Shown here: in pieces, positions 45,975-54,841 of the stretch
How positions within the stretch are numbered: the first letter of the stretch is position 1
Layout: each line of letters starts with the position of its first letter
Assembly (NCBI RefSeq): GCF_000473365.1
Contig: NZ_KI421517.1
Coordinates: 372,001-436,000, forward strand
DNA from: Adhaeribacter aquaticus DSM 16391
GTDB taxonomy: Bacteria; Bacteroidota; Bacteroidia; Cytophagales; Hymenobacteraceae
Reading direction: 5' to 3'
DNA length: 64,000 nt
Notes under the pieces: generated by a model
The model's input: the letters and a program-made list of their open reading frames with translations, nothing else
Databases searched by the model: none
What the model was told of the DNA's origin: nothing
Translations under genes and position numbers: made by a program

Positions 45975-46760
45975 ATGAAAAACTTTTTCCGTGTACTAAC
46001 CCTTACCCTAACTTTAATTGGTTACATGACAATTTCTGACACCACAGCAGCTACACCACCTGCAAATGATGGCAAATTTTACGAAATGCGTATTTATTAT
46101 GCAGCGCCCGGTAAATTAGAAGATTTACAAAGCCGTTTCCGGAACCATACCACCAAAATTTTTGAAAAGCATGGTATGACCAATGTTGGTTACTGGGTGC
46201 CGGTTGAAAATACAGATAATAAATTAATCTACATTTTATCGTATCCGAGCAAAGAAGCCCGTGATGCCTCCTGGAAGGCTTTTGGTGCTGATCCGGAATG
46301 GCAGGCCGTTGCCAAAGCTTCGGAAGCGAATGGTAAACTGGTAACTAAAGTCGACAGCTGGTATTTGGAAACAACGGGTTATTCACCAGCCGTTAAAACC
46401 ACTGGAAACAAAAAAGACCAACGGATATTTGAATTGCGCACTTACACCGCTTCGCCGAATAATGCTGACAATTTACACGACCGCTTCCGGAACCATACCT
46501 TAAAAATGTTTAAGAAGCATGGCATGTCCAGCATTGGCTACTGGAAACCAACCGACAAAGACAGCGACAAAAACAATATGATTTTATATATCCTGGCTTA
46601 TAAAAACCGGGATGCTGCTACCGCTTCCTGGAAAGCGTTCCAGGGCGATTCAGCTTGGGCCGCTGCTAAGAAAGCTTCGGAAGAAAAAGGCGGAGGCTCC
46701 CTTACCAGCAAAGTAGAATCTGTTTACATGACACCAACTGATTACTCTCCTATTAAATAA
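45975..46760 (+). CDS. Secreted protein with two NIPSNAP domains
   Basis: The 261-residue protein has a signal peptide (cleaved near DTTAA) and two NIPSNAP domains, about 37-135 and 147-258. Both repeat FELRTYTA-type starts (FYEMRIYYAA; FELRTYTASP), RFRNHT, KHGM and the ASWKAF motif. NIPSNAP domains are ferredoxin-like dimeric folds with no settled function. The two domains are clearly duplicates of each other. Separated from eboA by a hairpin region. Confidence 0.88.
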   Translation: MKNFFRVLTLTLTLIGYMTISDTTAATPPANDGKFYEMRIYYAAPGKLEDLQSRFRNHTTKIFEKHGMTNVGYWVPVENTDNKLIYILSYPSKEARDASWKAFGADPEWQAVAKASEANGKLVTKVDSWYLETTGYSPAVKTTGNKKDQRIFELRTYTASPNNADNLHDRFRNHTLKMFKKHGMSSIGYWKPTDKDSDKNNMILYILAYKNRDAATASWKAFQGDSAWAAAKKASEEKGGGSLTSKVESVYMTPTDYSPIK

Positions 46761-46820
46761 GTAGTTGGTTTCTAGCTGGTAGTTAAACCAGAATCAGCAA
46801 TAAAGTTTAGATTATTATTT

Positions 46821-46856
46821 AAATATAGCTGCTTCCGAAAGAGGCAGCTATATTTG
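46821..46856 (+). promoter_or_regulatory. Inverted repeat overlapping the candidate eboA -7 box
   Basis: AAATATAGCTGC (46821-46832) and GCAGCTATATTT (46844-46855) form a perfect 12-bp inverted repeat with an 11-nt loop. TATATTTG (46849-46856), a perfect TAnnTTTG match, lies in the right arm, 62 bp before eboA. It may be a terminator of the NIPSNAP gene, an operator for ebo, or both. Confidence 0.45.
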
Positions 46857-46918
46857 TATTATAGCACCCATTATTTCAGTCTAGTACTGAGTTAACGTTT
46901 TATTGAGAACCTATTTTT

Positions 46919-47788
46919 ATGTCTGCTGAAGCGTATAAACAATTTTTGTCTGGTTTAGTACAAACCCAGCTTCCCCCCCAAGGGCAGAACTGGCTGGAGA
47001 AACAGTTAAATCAAATTAAATCAGAGAAAGAATTTTACCTCGCGTTTAGTATGGCTCCCCGGTTCACAGGCAAGAAACAACTAATACTTACCGAGGAGGA
47101 GCTTCAGCAGGCAACACAACTACGAGAAGGTTTTAATCCTAATAATTGGACTGTTGATCAGGTAGCCAGAACGCTATTGGTTCTCGCCATTCCACACCAG
47201 ACTCCGGAACAATTTATAGCCATCCTTAACAAAATATTTTCAACCGCCGACCTAGGGGAACTGACTGCTTTATATGCTGCCTTACCTTTATTGCCTTACC
47301 AAGAGCTCCACGTGAAACGGGCGGCAGAAGGTGTTCGCACCACCATGACGCAAGTGTTTGATGCGATTGCTTTAAATAACCCCTACCCGCACGATTATTT
47401 ACCAGAGGAAGCCTGGAATCAGATGGTTTTAAAATCAGTGTTTAATGTAAGACCGTTGTACCAGATTTACGGCTTAGATGCCCGTCGGAATGAAACCTTA
47501 GCGCGTATAGCTATAGATTATGCGCATGAGCGCTGGTCAGCCAACCGGACCCTTACGCCAGAACTATGGCGTTTAGTAGCACCCTTTATTAATGGAAATA
47601 ATCTTGCTGATGTACAACGCTTACTTAAAAGCTCTGAGCAAATCCAACTGCACGCAGCGGCTCTTGCCTTAACCGAAAGTAATTTACCGGAAGCTCAACA
47701 TATATTAGCTCAATACCCTGAGATAGTTAAGGGTATACAAGAAGGTAAAATCACCTGGAATTTAATTGGAAAACAATCTTATTCTTAA
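46919..47788 (+). CDS. eboA: EboA-domain protein
   Basis: The 289-residue soluble, helix-rich protein resembles EboA: a repeated LxxALxxxL alpha-solenoid-like pattern, FYLAFSMAPRFTGKK near residue 38 and a central FDAIALNNPYPHDYLPEEAWNQMVLKSVF block. EboA has no known enzymatic activity. It is the first gene of a cluster whose next genes match EboB, EboC and EboD in order, which makes the call firm. No signal peptide is present. Confidence 0.8.
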   Translation: MSAEAYKQFLSGLVQTQLPPQGQNWLEKQLNQIKSEKEFYLAFSMAPRFTGKKQLILTEEELQQATQLREGFNPNNWTVDQVARTLLVLAIPHQTPEQFIAILNKIFSTADLGELTALYAALPLLPYQELHVKRAAEGVRTTMTQVFDAIALNNPYPHDYLPEEAWNQMVLKSVFNVRPLYQIYGLDARRNETLARIAIDYAHERWSANRTLTPELWRLVAPFINGNNLADVQRLLKSSEQIQLHAAALALTESNLPEAQHILAQYPEIVKGIQEGKITWNLIGKQSYS

Positions 47789-47827
47789 TTTAGAAGTAAT
47801 AATCTTTAAAATTAACAAAGAAGAAAT

Positions 47828-48748
47828 ATGTTATTTATAGATCCACACGTACACATGACCTCTCGCACCACCGATGATTACGAAGCAATGCGTAAAGCCG
47901 GTGTGGTAGCCATGATTGAACCTGCCTTTTGGATGGGCCAACCCCGCACCGAGGCTGGCACTTTTAAAGATTATTACAGCCACTTAATTGGTTTTGAACG
48001 GTTCCGGGCCAGCCAGTTCGGCATTAAACATTATTGTACAATTGGCCTAAATTCCAAAGAAGCCAATAATGAGCCTCTGGCCGAAGAAGTAATGGAATTA
48101 TTACCCTTATTTGTCATGAAAGAAGGTGTGGTTGGGATAGGAGAAATTGGCTATGACGACCAAACTGCCGCTGAAGACAAATATTACCGTTTACAATTGG
48201 AATTAGCCAAAGAAGTAAACCTGCCGGTACAAATTCATACCCCGCACCGTGATAAAAAGACAGGCACCATCCGCAGCATGGAAGTTGCCCTGGAACACGG
48301 TTTGGACCCTGCCTTGGTAATTGTGGACCATAATAATGAAGAAACAGTAAAAGAAGTACTGGACAGAGGCTTCTGGGCAGCTTTTACCATATACCCGCAT
48401 ACTAAAATGGGTAATGAGCGCATGACAGAAATTGTGAGGCAGTATGGCCACGAGCGCATCATGATTAATAGTGCTGCCGACTGGGGCATTAGCGATCCTT
48501 TAGCGGTACCAAAAACAGCCCAGCTAATGTTAGAACGGGGTATCTCAGAGGAATCTGTGCACATGGTTACTTACCAAAATGCACTGGCGGCTTTCGGGCA
48601 AAGTGGGCAAATGCAGGAAAGCGACTGGCTGGAAGTTACCCCAATTGACCAGAGCCAGAAATTTTCCGGTAATTCTATTTTACGTGGCGGACAAACTCCC
48701 CGTGTTGATACCGGTGAAAACAAAAACGAATCCAATATTATCCGATAG
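47828..48748 (+). CDS. eboB: EboB, TatD-like metal-dependent hydrolase
   Basis: The 306-residue TIM-barrel hydrolase has the TatD-type metal ligands: DPHVHM (His7/His9), GIGEIGYDD (Glu), VQIHTPH (His), VDHNNEET (His) and the SAADWG Asp. Substrate unknown; TatD relatives are nucleases or amidohydrolases. It starts 39 bp after eboA and ends 9 bp before eboC. Confidence 0.85.
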   Translation: MLFIDPHVHMTSRTTDDYEAMRKAGVVAMIEPAFWMGQPRTEAGTFKDYYSHLIGFERFRASQFGIKHYCTIGLNSKEANNEPLAEEVMELLPLFVMKEGVVGIGEIGYDDQTAAEDKYYRLQLELAKEVNLPVQIHTPHRDKKTGTIRSMEVALEHGLDPALVIVDHNNEETVKEVLDRGFWAAFTIYPHTKMGNERMTEIVRQYGHERIMINSAADWGISDPLAVPKTAQLMLERGISEESVHMVTYQNALAAFGQSGQMQESDWLEVTPIDQSQKFSGNSILRGGQTPRVDTGENKNESNIIR

Positions 48749-48757
48749 TCCCGCTAC

Positions 48758-49669
48758 ATGAACCGAATATACGCGCACCTGGTGCTGATGCGTCCTGCCA
48801 ACATTATTACTGCTATCGCCGATATTATGCTGGGTTTTGCCGCATCGGGTTCCGTCATGATGCTGCTAGAAAGTAATAACATTCAAATTGGGAGTCCGCA
48901 GTTGCGTTTGCTCTTTTGGCTTATTTTAGCCACCATCGGATTATATGGTGGTGGTGTAGTTTTTAACGATGTATTTGACGCCGACCTGGACCGGGTAGAA
49001 CGGCCGGAGCGTCCAATTCCAAGTGGGGCTGCCTCGCGTACCAGCGCAACAGTACTTGGTGCTCTTTTATTAATTGGGGGTATTGGTGCCGCTTTCCAGG
49101 TATCTATGCTTAGTGGTGCCCTAGCAGTAATTACGGCTATTCTGGCGCTAGTATATAATGCCTTAGCTAAGTCCCATCCTATTCTGGGCCCGCTCAATAT
49201 GGGTATGTGCCGGGGCTTTAATTTATTACTGGGTTTAAGTGCCGTACCATCGGCCGTTCAGGTTTATTGGTATATGGCACTTATCCCTATTGTTTACATT
49301 GCAGCCATTACAGTTATTAGTCGCGGCGAAGTACACGGGGGGGATAAAAGAATTTTAAAAGGTGCTTTTTGCTTGTACTTAGTAGTGATTGCCGGAATAT
49401 TCATCCTGGACCGATTGCAGCAATATAATCTATTATATGCTTTACCTTTTTTAGCTTTATTTATTTACTTTATTTTTCCGGCATTACTACAAGCCATTAA
49501 AACCCTGGAGCCGCTTCATATTCGCTTGGCAGTAAAAGCAGGTGTAATAGCCCTTATTGTAATGGATGCCACCATTGCTGCCGGATTTGCCGGCTGGCAG
49601 TATGGCTTAATTGTATTGGCCTTATTTCCAATTTCCCGCTTTCTGGCCAAGCAATTTGCAGTTACTTAA
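48758..49669 (+). CDS. eboC: EboC, UbiA-family prenyltransferase
   Basis: The 303-residue polytopic protein has the first Asp-rich UbiA motif NDVFDADLDRVERPERP near residue 70 and a second conserved segment with SRGEVHGGDKR near residue 188. It should transfer a prenyl group onto an unknown acceptor in the membrane. It is clearly distinct from the UbiA protein at 20049. Spacing of 9 bp to eboB implies coupling. Confidence 0.85.
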   Translation: MNRIYAHLVLMRPANIITAIADIMLGFAASGSVMMLLESNNIQIGSPQLRLLFWLILATIGLYGGGVVFNDVFDADLDRVERPERPIPSGAASRTSATVLGALLLIGGIGAAFQVSMLSGALAVITAILALVYNALAKSHPILGPLNMGMCRGFNLLLGLSAVPSAVQVYWYMALIPIVYIAAITVISRGEVHGGDKRILKGAFCLYLVVIAGIFILDRLQQYNLLYALPFLALFIYFIFPALLQAIKTLEPLHIRLAVKAGVIALIVMDATIAAGFAGWQYGLIVLALFPISRFLAKQFAVT

Positions 49670-49808
49670 ATAATGGCGCAACAGAAATTATTTATTTTAA
49701 TTTTGTCTAAAAAATGAGCATGAATAACGCTTATTTTATACTTAGTTTTGTACTATAACTGGTATGGCTTTTGAGTTATACGTTATAGTTTTAGCGCTTT
49801 AAAATTAA
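49670..49808. other. eboC-eboD intergenic gap with candidate promoter
   Basis: 139 bp, large for this cluster. TAGTTTTG at 49743-49750 matches TAnnTTTG and could start a separate eboD transcript. No terminator-like hairpin is present, so readthrough from eboC is also possible. Confidence 0.4.
49743..49750 (+). promoter_or_regulatory. Candidate internal -7 element before eboD
   Basis: TAGTTTTG, perfect TAnnTTTG match, 58 bp before the eboD ATG. No convincing -33 box lies 19-21 bp upstream. Confidence 0.3.
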
Positions 49809-50972
49809 ATGCAGATAGCTCCTATTTACCAACAGTTTCAGATAACCTTTAAATATACCGTTCATTTTACCGAAGGCTTATTTAATTTATCTAACCCCCT
49901 ACTTCGCAATGTAATATTAGAGGACCGTACTGAGGAGGCCCCTAAAGTACTTTTTGTTATCGATCATCACGTAGCAGAAGCTGTACCGGCCTTGGTTTCG
50001 GACATTCAGGCTTACTCTCAGCAAAATGCTGATGCTTTCCAATTAGTAACAGAACCAGTTATTATTCCGGGAGGCGAACAATGCAAGAATGATCCAACTT
50101 ATGTGCAACAGGTTTTAGATATTATTAATGATCATGGCATAGATCGCCACTCTTATATAATAGTTATTGGGGGTGGTGCTATTTTAGATATGGTTGGTTA
50201 TGCCGCTTCTATTGCGCACCGGGGCATCCGTCATATTCGCATACCCACTACCGTATTGGCCCAAGACGATTCAGGAGTTGGGGTAAAAAACAGCATCAAT
50301 GCTTTTGGTAAAAAAAATTTCCTGGGCTGTTTTACACCGCCCAATGCCGTTATTAACGATTTTAACTTTTTACTAACCCTCTCCGATCGCGAATGGCGGG
50401 CAGGTATTGCCGAAGCCATAAAAGTAGCGTTAATTAAAGATGCTTCTTTCTTCCAGTTTATTCAGGAAAATGCTGCAAAGTTGGCGCAGCGCGATATGGC
50501 CGCTATGCAATATCTGATTCGGAGAAGTGCCGAAATGCACGTCCAACACATTGGCAGCGGCGACCCCTTCGAGAAAGGTTCGTCCCGACCGTTGGATTTC
50601 GGTCATTGGTCGGCGCATAAAATTGAACCATTGAGTAATTACCGCATTCGGCACGGCGAAGCAGTTGCCATGGGTATTGCATTGGATTCAGTTTATTCTC
50701 ATTTAATAGGCTGGCTAACCGAAGCAGAGGTAAACCAAATTATTTCGGTTATCAAAGCATTAGGTTTTGAGCTGTATGCAACAGAAATGACGTCTCACTT
50801 AGATGATGCCTCTCACCCCGACAGCTTATTACACGGCTTACAGGAATTCCGGGAGCATTTAGGTGGCCAGTTAACCATTATGCTGTTAGAAAAAATAGGG
50901 TACGGAGTAGAAGTGCATGAGATAGATGATAAATTGGTGATAGAAGCTATAAAAAAATTGCAAACCTATTAA
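49809..50972 (+). CDS. eboD: EboD, 3-dehydroquinate-synthase-like protein
   Basis: The 387-residue protein has the DHQ-synthase fold. GGGAILDMVGYAA binds NAD, and PTTVLAQDDSGVGVKNSINAFGKKNFLG is the substrate region. The metal ligands are kept: Glu in AEAIKVAL, His in DFGHWSAHKIE and His in RHGEAVAMG. It should act as a sugar-phosphate cyclase. That it is EboD rather than AroB rests on its cluster neighbours and on the WSAHKIE and ITMLLEKIGYGVEVHEID features. Housekeeping AroB was not found in this window. Confidence 0.82.
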   Translation: MQIAPIYQQFQITFKYTVHFTEGLFNLSNPLLRNVILEDRTEEAPKVLFVIDHHVAEAVPALVSDIQAYSQQNADAFQLVTEPVIIPGGEQCKNDPTYVQQVLDIINDHGIDRHSYIIVIGGGAILDMVGYAASIAHRGIRHIRIPTTVLAQDDSGVGVKNSINAFGKKNFLGCFTPPNAVINDFNFLLTLSDREWRAGIAEAIKVALIKDASFFQFIQENAAKLAQRDMAAMQYLIRRSAEMHVQHIGSGDPFEKGSSRPLDFGHWSAHKIEPLSNYRIRHGEAVAMGIALDSVYSHLIGWLTEAEVNQIISVIKALGFELYATEMTSHLDDASHPDSLLHGLQEFREHLGGQLTIMLLEKIGYGVEVHEIDDKLVIEAIKKLQTY

Positions 50973-51037
50973 AAAGTTTTATTAACCAGGTTTTCTTCTG
51001 CCTCCGCTCCAAAAAGAAATAGTCCTTTAACTTATTT

Positions 51038-51082
51038 AAAAGCCTTTAGCTAAAGATAATACTTATAGTTAAAGGCTTTTTT
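51038..51082 (+). terminator. Terminator of the ebo cluster
   Basis: AAAGCCTTTAGCTA / TAGTTAAAGGCTTT hairpin with T run, 66 bp past the eboD stop. Confidence 0.88.
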
Positions 51083-51235
51083 ATTGATTTACTTCCGAAA
51101 AACATTTACCTTTTTGCAGCTGCATCCCATTCTTTTTTCTCCGAATTTCAAGAATTCAGGAATTAGAACAACCTCTTTGTTGTATGTTAGTATGTAAAAC
51201 AAAATAAATTTTCAAGTTTTAGCGTACATTTTTCT

Positions 51236-51802
51236 ATGCATACCATAGAGCCTTATTATAACTGGATAGACCAATACAGTGCTTCAGAAGACCCTAAATC
51301 ACCGCTCTATGGAGCGGAGAATAGCTTAATGGAGTTTACAAACACTATCTATGGGTATTATATTCATCCCCAGTGGGACGATATAGAATCTGAAACCCTG
51401 TTCCTGAAAATACTATTCGTAGATTACGATATGGGTTTTGGTATTATTGAATTCATTGGCGAATGGAATGATACCTTACATAACGATATTATGCAACTGA
51501 AAAGAAACATAATAGACCCGATGCTGCAGGAAGGTATCCACCGTTATATTCTTATCGGGGAGAACGTGTTTAATTTTCATGGTTCAGACGATTCTTATTA
51601 TGAAGAATGGTTCGAAGACGTAGAGGATGGCTGGATTACGGCCATTTGCTTCCAGGATTTTGTACTGGACGAGATGAAAAAATTTAACCTGGATTATTAT
51701 ATAAATTTTGGTGGCACGTTAGAAGATATTAATTGGCGCACCTTAGAACCGCGTGTTTTGTATAACAGAATAAGCAATTTGATTCAAAAAAGAATTGGAT
51801 AA
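51236..51802 (+). CDS. Unknown acidic cytoplasmic protein
   Basis: The 188-residue protein is acidic and rich in Trp, Tyr and Asp/Glu, without signal peptide or TM segment. Features are YYNWIDQYSASEDPKSPLYG at the start and YYEEWFEDVEDGWITAICFQ near residue 122. It is not recognised. It follows the ebo terminator and ends at a bidirectional terminator, so it is its own transcript. It is not EboE or EboF, which are larger enzymes. Confidence 0.7.
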   Translation: MHTIEPYYNWIDQYSASEDPKSPLYGAENSLMEFTNTIYGYYIHPQWDDIESETLFLKILFVDYDMGFGIIEFIGEWNDTLHNDIMQLKRNIIDPMLQEGIHRYILIGENVFNFHGSDDSYYEEWFEDVEDGWITAICFQDFVLDEMKKFNLDYYINFGGTLEDINWRTLEPRVLYNRISNLIQKRIG

Positions 51803-51855
51803 AAAATTAAAGGAATGGGTTAACCCTATTTGCTAGATCCAAATAAATTTTAAAT

Positions 51856-51888
51856 AAAAAAAGGCATCTATTAACAGATGCCTTTTTT
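51856..51888. terminator. Bidirectional terminator
   Basis: AAAAAAAGGCATCT / AGATGCCTTTTTT hairpin with a 6-nt loop between convergent genes. Confidence 0.9.
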
Positions 51889-51904
51889 ATTTTTAAACCA
51901 TAAA

Positions 51905-52105
51905 TTATTTTTTTGTTGAATCAGGCGCTATCAAGGCTAAGGAATCAGGCACCATTGAAGCCGTTTCCGCCATATCGGTAGCTGTGGATCCTTCCAAAAC
52001 ATCTTCCGATGGCATGGAAATATTTACCCCATCCGCATTACGCGGCTGACAAGCATAAAAGCTAATACTATTAAAGATGATCAGTAGAGCACCAAGCTTT
52101 TTCAT
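51905..52105 (-). CDS. Small lipoprotein of unknown function
   Basis: The 66-residue protein has a lipoprotein signal with lipobox FYAC (Cys19) and a Ser/Asp/Thr-rich acidic tail ending PDSTKK. It is probably a small envelope lipoprotein. It lies downstream of der on the same strand with a 46 bp gap. No family recognised; it is kept because of the clear signal and terminator placement. Confidence 0.55.
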   Translation of the reverse strand: MKKLGALLIIFNSISFYACQPRNADGVNISMPSEDVLEGSTATDMAETASMVPDSLALIAPDSTKK

Positions 52106-52151
52106 TTTTATGTTATAAAAGAATAAATATTTTTAAATTATTCGCTACAAA

Positions 52152-53465
52152 TTACTTCTTTCTGAAAACAATATTAATTGGCACGCCTTCAAATCCAAAA
52201 TGTTGTCGAATCTTGTTTTCCAAATACCGGGTGTAAGACTCCCGAATATATTGCGGTAAATTACAGAAAAAAGCAAATGTTGGGTTGTGCGTTGGCAATT
52301 GGGTAACATATTTTATTTTAATAAACTTCCCTTTAATTGCCGGCGGCGGATAGGTCTCTATCTCTTTCAGGATAACATCATTTAATTTAGATGTAGGTAT
52401 CTTTTGCGTTTTATTTTTATAAACCTGTACCGCTGCTTCAATAGCTTTATGTACACGTTGTTTCGTTAAAACCGAAGTAAAGATAATTGGCATATACGTC
52501 ATTGGAGCCAACTTCTCCCGAATCTGGTCTTCCAGTTGCTTCATGGTGTTAGTTTCCTTATTTTCGATAAGGTCCCATTTATTTACCAGTATGATAGTAC
52601 CTTTCCGGTTCTTATCTGCTAAACCTATAATGTTTACGTCCTGTGCTTCTAAACCACGGGTAGCATCAATCATAACAATACACACATCTGATTCTTCCAT
52701 AGCCCGGATAGAACGCAACACAGAATAAAATTCAATATCCTCGTGCACTTTGGATTTACGGCGCAAACCAGCAGTATCAATAATAATTAAATCATTGCCA
52801 AAGGCATTATACCGGGAGTGAATCGCATCCCTGGTAGTACCCGCAATATCGGTTACTATATTCCGCTCTTCCCCTAATAATAAGTTTACAAAAGAAGATT
52901 TACCTACGTTCGGACGCCCTAATACTGCAATTCTGGGAACACCTTCATCCGGATCTTCTAAATCTTCGGTTTCAAAATGTTTTACTACTTCATCTAATAA
53001 ATCACCGGTACCAGAACCATTGGCGGCAGAAATTGGAAAAATTTCTTCTCCCAGGCCCATCGCATAAAACTCACCGGTAAGGTTAGCCCGCAGGTTTGTA
53101 TCAGCTTTGTTTGCTACAATATAAATAGGTTTATCGGTGCGGCGTAATACGTCAGCAAACTCTTCGTCCAAGCCTGTTAAACCCGCATCCACATCTACCA
53201 TAAATAAAATAACGGTAGCCTCTTTTATTGCCAGTTCTACCTGCTTCCGGATTTCACCTTCAAAAATATCTTCCGAGCCATGTACATATCCACCAGTATC
53301 AATAACGGTATAAAATTTACCGCACCACTCGCCATAACCATAATGCCGGTCGCGGGTTACGCCGCTTACGTTATCCATGATGGCTTTACGTTCGCCAACC
53401 AGGCGGTTAAAAAGCGTGGATTTCCCGACGTTTGGCCGGCCTACAATAGCTACAATATTTGCCAT
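52152..53465 (-). CDS. der: Ribosome-assembly GTPase Der (EngA)
   Basis: The 437-residue protein has two tandem GTPase domains: GRPNVGKSTLFNRLVGERKA (residues 8-27) and GRPNVGKSSFVNLLLGEERN (about 178-197), each followed by DTGGY or DTAGL and NKAD or NKWD. A KH-like C-terminal domain (about 352-437) completes it. Der acts in 50S maturation. It lies 229 bp after era on the same strand. Confidence 0.97.
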   Translation of the reverse strand: MANIVAIVGRPNVGKSTLFNRLVGERKAIMDNVSGVTRDRHYGYGEWCGKFYTVIDTGGYVHGSEDIFEGEIRKQVELAIKEATVILFMVDVDAGLTGLDEEFADVLRRTDKPIYIVANKADTNLRANLTGEFYAMGLGEEIFPISAANGSGTGDLLDEVVKHFETEDLEDPDEGVPRIAVLGRPNVGKSSFVNLLLGEERNIVTDIAGTTRDAIHSRYNAFGNDLIIIDTAGLRRKSKVHEDIEFYSVLRSIRAMEESDVCIVMIDATRGLEAQDVNIIGLADKNRKGTIILVNKWDLIENKETNTMKQLEDQIREKLAPMTYMPIIFTSVLTKQRVHKAIEAAVQVYKNKTQKIPTSKLNDVILKEIETYPPPAIKGKFIKIKYVTQLPTHNPTFAFFCNLPQYIRESYTRYLENKIRQHFGFEGVPINIVFRKK

Positions 53466-53694
53466 TTAATTTTAAGTTGTTGTTTCAGCCCGGTTTTGTT
53501 GCATCCGGGTATCCGAAACAGTTTTAGAAATTTATTTAACTGTTGCCTCAGCTCTTTCTTTCGTCAGAACTTCCGGCTATCCTGTATACTTCTCTGCAGG
53601 GAAAGAAGTCTGAATACTAAATTACAAGCTTAATAGCCTGAATATATTTATGAACAAAGAATAACTTGTTTAAATTCTATTTAAGAAAAATAAA

Positions 53695-54585
53695 CTATTC
53701 CTGGTTATACCCAAAGCGGTTTAACGCTTTTTGGTTGGTGCGCCAATTTTCATTTACGCGCACATATAATTCAATGTGTACCTGCTTTCCGAAAAATTCT
53801 TCTAAATCCTTCCGGGCCATTGTACCCACCTTTTTCAGCATTTCGCCTTTGTGCCCAATAATAATGCCTTTTTGGCTTTTCCGCTCCACATTAATATCAG
53901 CCCGCATCCGGATGATTTTCTCGTCTTCCTTAAACTCTTCTACTACTACCTCGCAACTGTAGGGTACTTCTTTTTTATAAAGAAGGAATATTTTTTCGCG
54001 AATAATTTCGGCCGCAAAAAAGCGCTCCGGCTTGTCCGTCAGCTCATCTTTATCATAAAAAGCGGGGTGTTCTGGCAGGTATTGCAATATTAATTCAAAT
54101 ATCTTATCCGTTCCTTTTTTCTCTAAGGCAGAAATAGGCAGAATTTCTTTAGCCGGAACTTTATCTTTCCAATATTCAATTTTCAGCAATACATCATCCT
54201 GGGTGGCCTGATCTATTTTATTTATCAGCAGCAAAATGGGTACGCTTGTTTTTTGCAACCGGGCTACAATCTCTTCTTCGTCGTGCTTTTCGTAAATATC
54301 GGTTACAAATAAAATAACATCAGCATCCTCCAACGAAGCATGCACAAATCGCATCATGGATTGGTGCAGTTCATATTTTGGCTGAATGATACCTGGCGTA
54401 TCAGAATAAACAATCTGGAAATCATCGCCATTCAGAATACCCATTATCCGGTGCCGGGTGGTCTGAGCTTTGGAAGTAATAATAGAAAGGCGCTCACCTA
54501 CCATCACGTTCATGAGCGTAGATTTACCTACATTAGGTTTCCCAATGATACTGACAAAACCGGCTTTGTGGGGAGTTTGGCTCAT
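53695..54585 (-). CDS. era: GTPase Era
   Basis: The 296-residue protein has one GTPase domain with GKPNVGKSTLMNVMVGERLS, DTPGI and NKID, and a C-terminal KH domain with IIGHKGEMLKKVGTMARKDLEEFFGKQV. Era binds the 3' end of 16S rRNA and assists 30S maturation. It diverges from hemH and precedes der. Confidence 0.97.
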   Translation of the reverse strand: MSQTPHKAGFVSIIGKPNVGKSTLMNVMVGERLSIITSKAQTTRHRIMGILNGDDFQIVYSDTPGIIQPKYELHQSMMRFVHASLEDADVILFVTDIYEKHDEEEIVARLQKTSVPILLLINKIDQATQDDVLLKIEYWKDKVPAKEILPISALEKKGTDKIFELILQYLPEHPAFYDKDELTDKPERFFAAEIIREKIFLLYKKEVPYSCEVVVEEFKEDEKIIRMRADINVERKSQKGIIIGHKGEMLKKVGTMARKDLEEFFGKQVHIELYVRVNENWRTNQKALNRFGYNQE

Positions 54586-54656
54586 GAATGACAGAAAGTT
54601 ATTTTTCTTCTTCCTTAGATACTTAAAAACAGAAGAAGCTGTTTTATTTGCGGGTG

Positions 54657-54664
54657 CAAAAGTA
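54657..54664 (-). promoter_or_regulatory. Candidate -7 element for era
   Basis: TACTTTTG on the minus strand, perfect TAnnTTTG match, 71 bp before the era ATG. -33 box unclear. Confidence 0.35.
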
Positions 54665-54811
54665 CAACAATAAAACGAAATTAACTGTACCCTTCTAAAT
54701 ATTATAGAAGTTTTGCTAATCAGGTACTTATATTTAGAAACTTGCAGAAGTAACTTTAAACCTTTTTCTCCTTAATTAAATAAGTGTAAAACAAATGCAG
54801 CAAAGACTTGT

Positions 54812-54819
54812 TATCTTTG
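54812..54819 (+). promoter_or_regulatory. Candidate -7 element for hemH
   Basis: TATCTTTG, perfect TAnnTTTG match, 22 bp before the hemH ATG. Leader would be about 17 nt. No -33 TTG at the expected distance. Confidence 0.4.
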
Positions 54820-54841
54820 CATTTTGAAATTTAACTAAACT

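Noticed and set aside
49809-50972. Housekeeping 3-dehydroquinate synthase AroB
   Set aside because: The fold and metal ligands fit, but the gene lies directly in an ebo cluster with the EboD position and differs in substrate-loop sequence; EboD is preferred.
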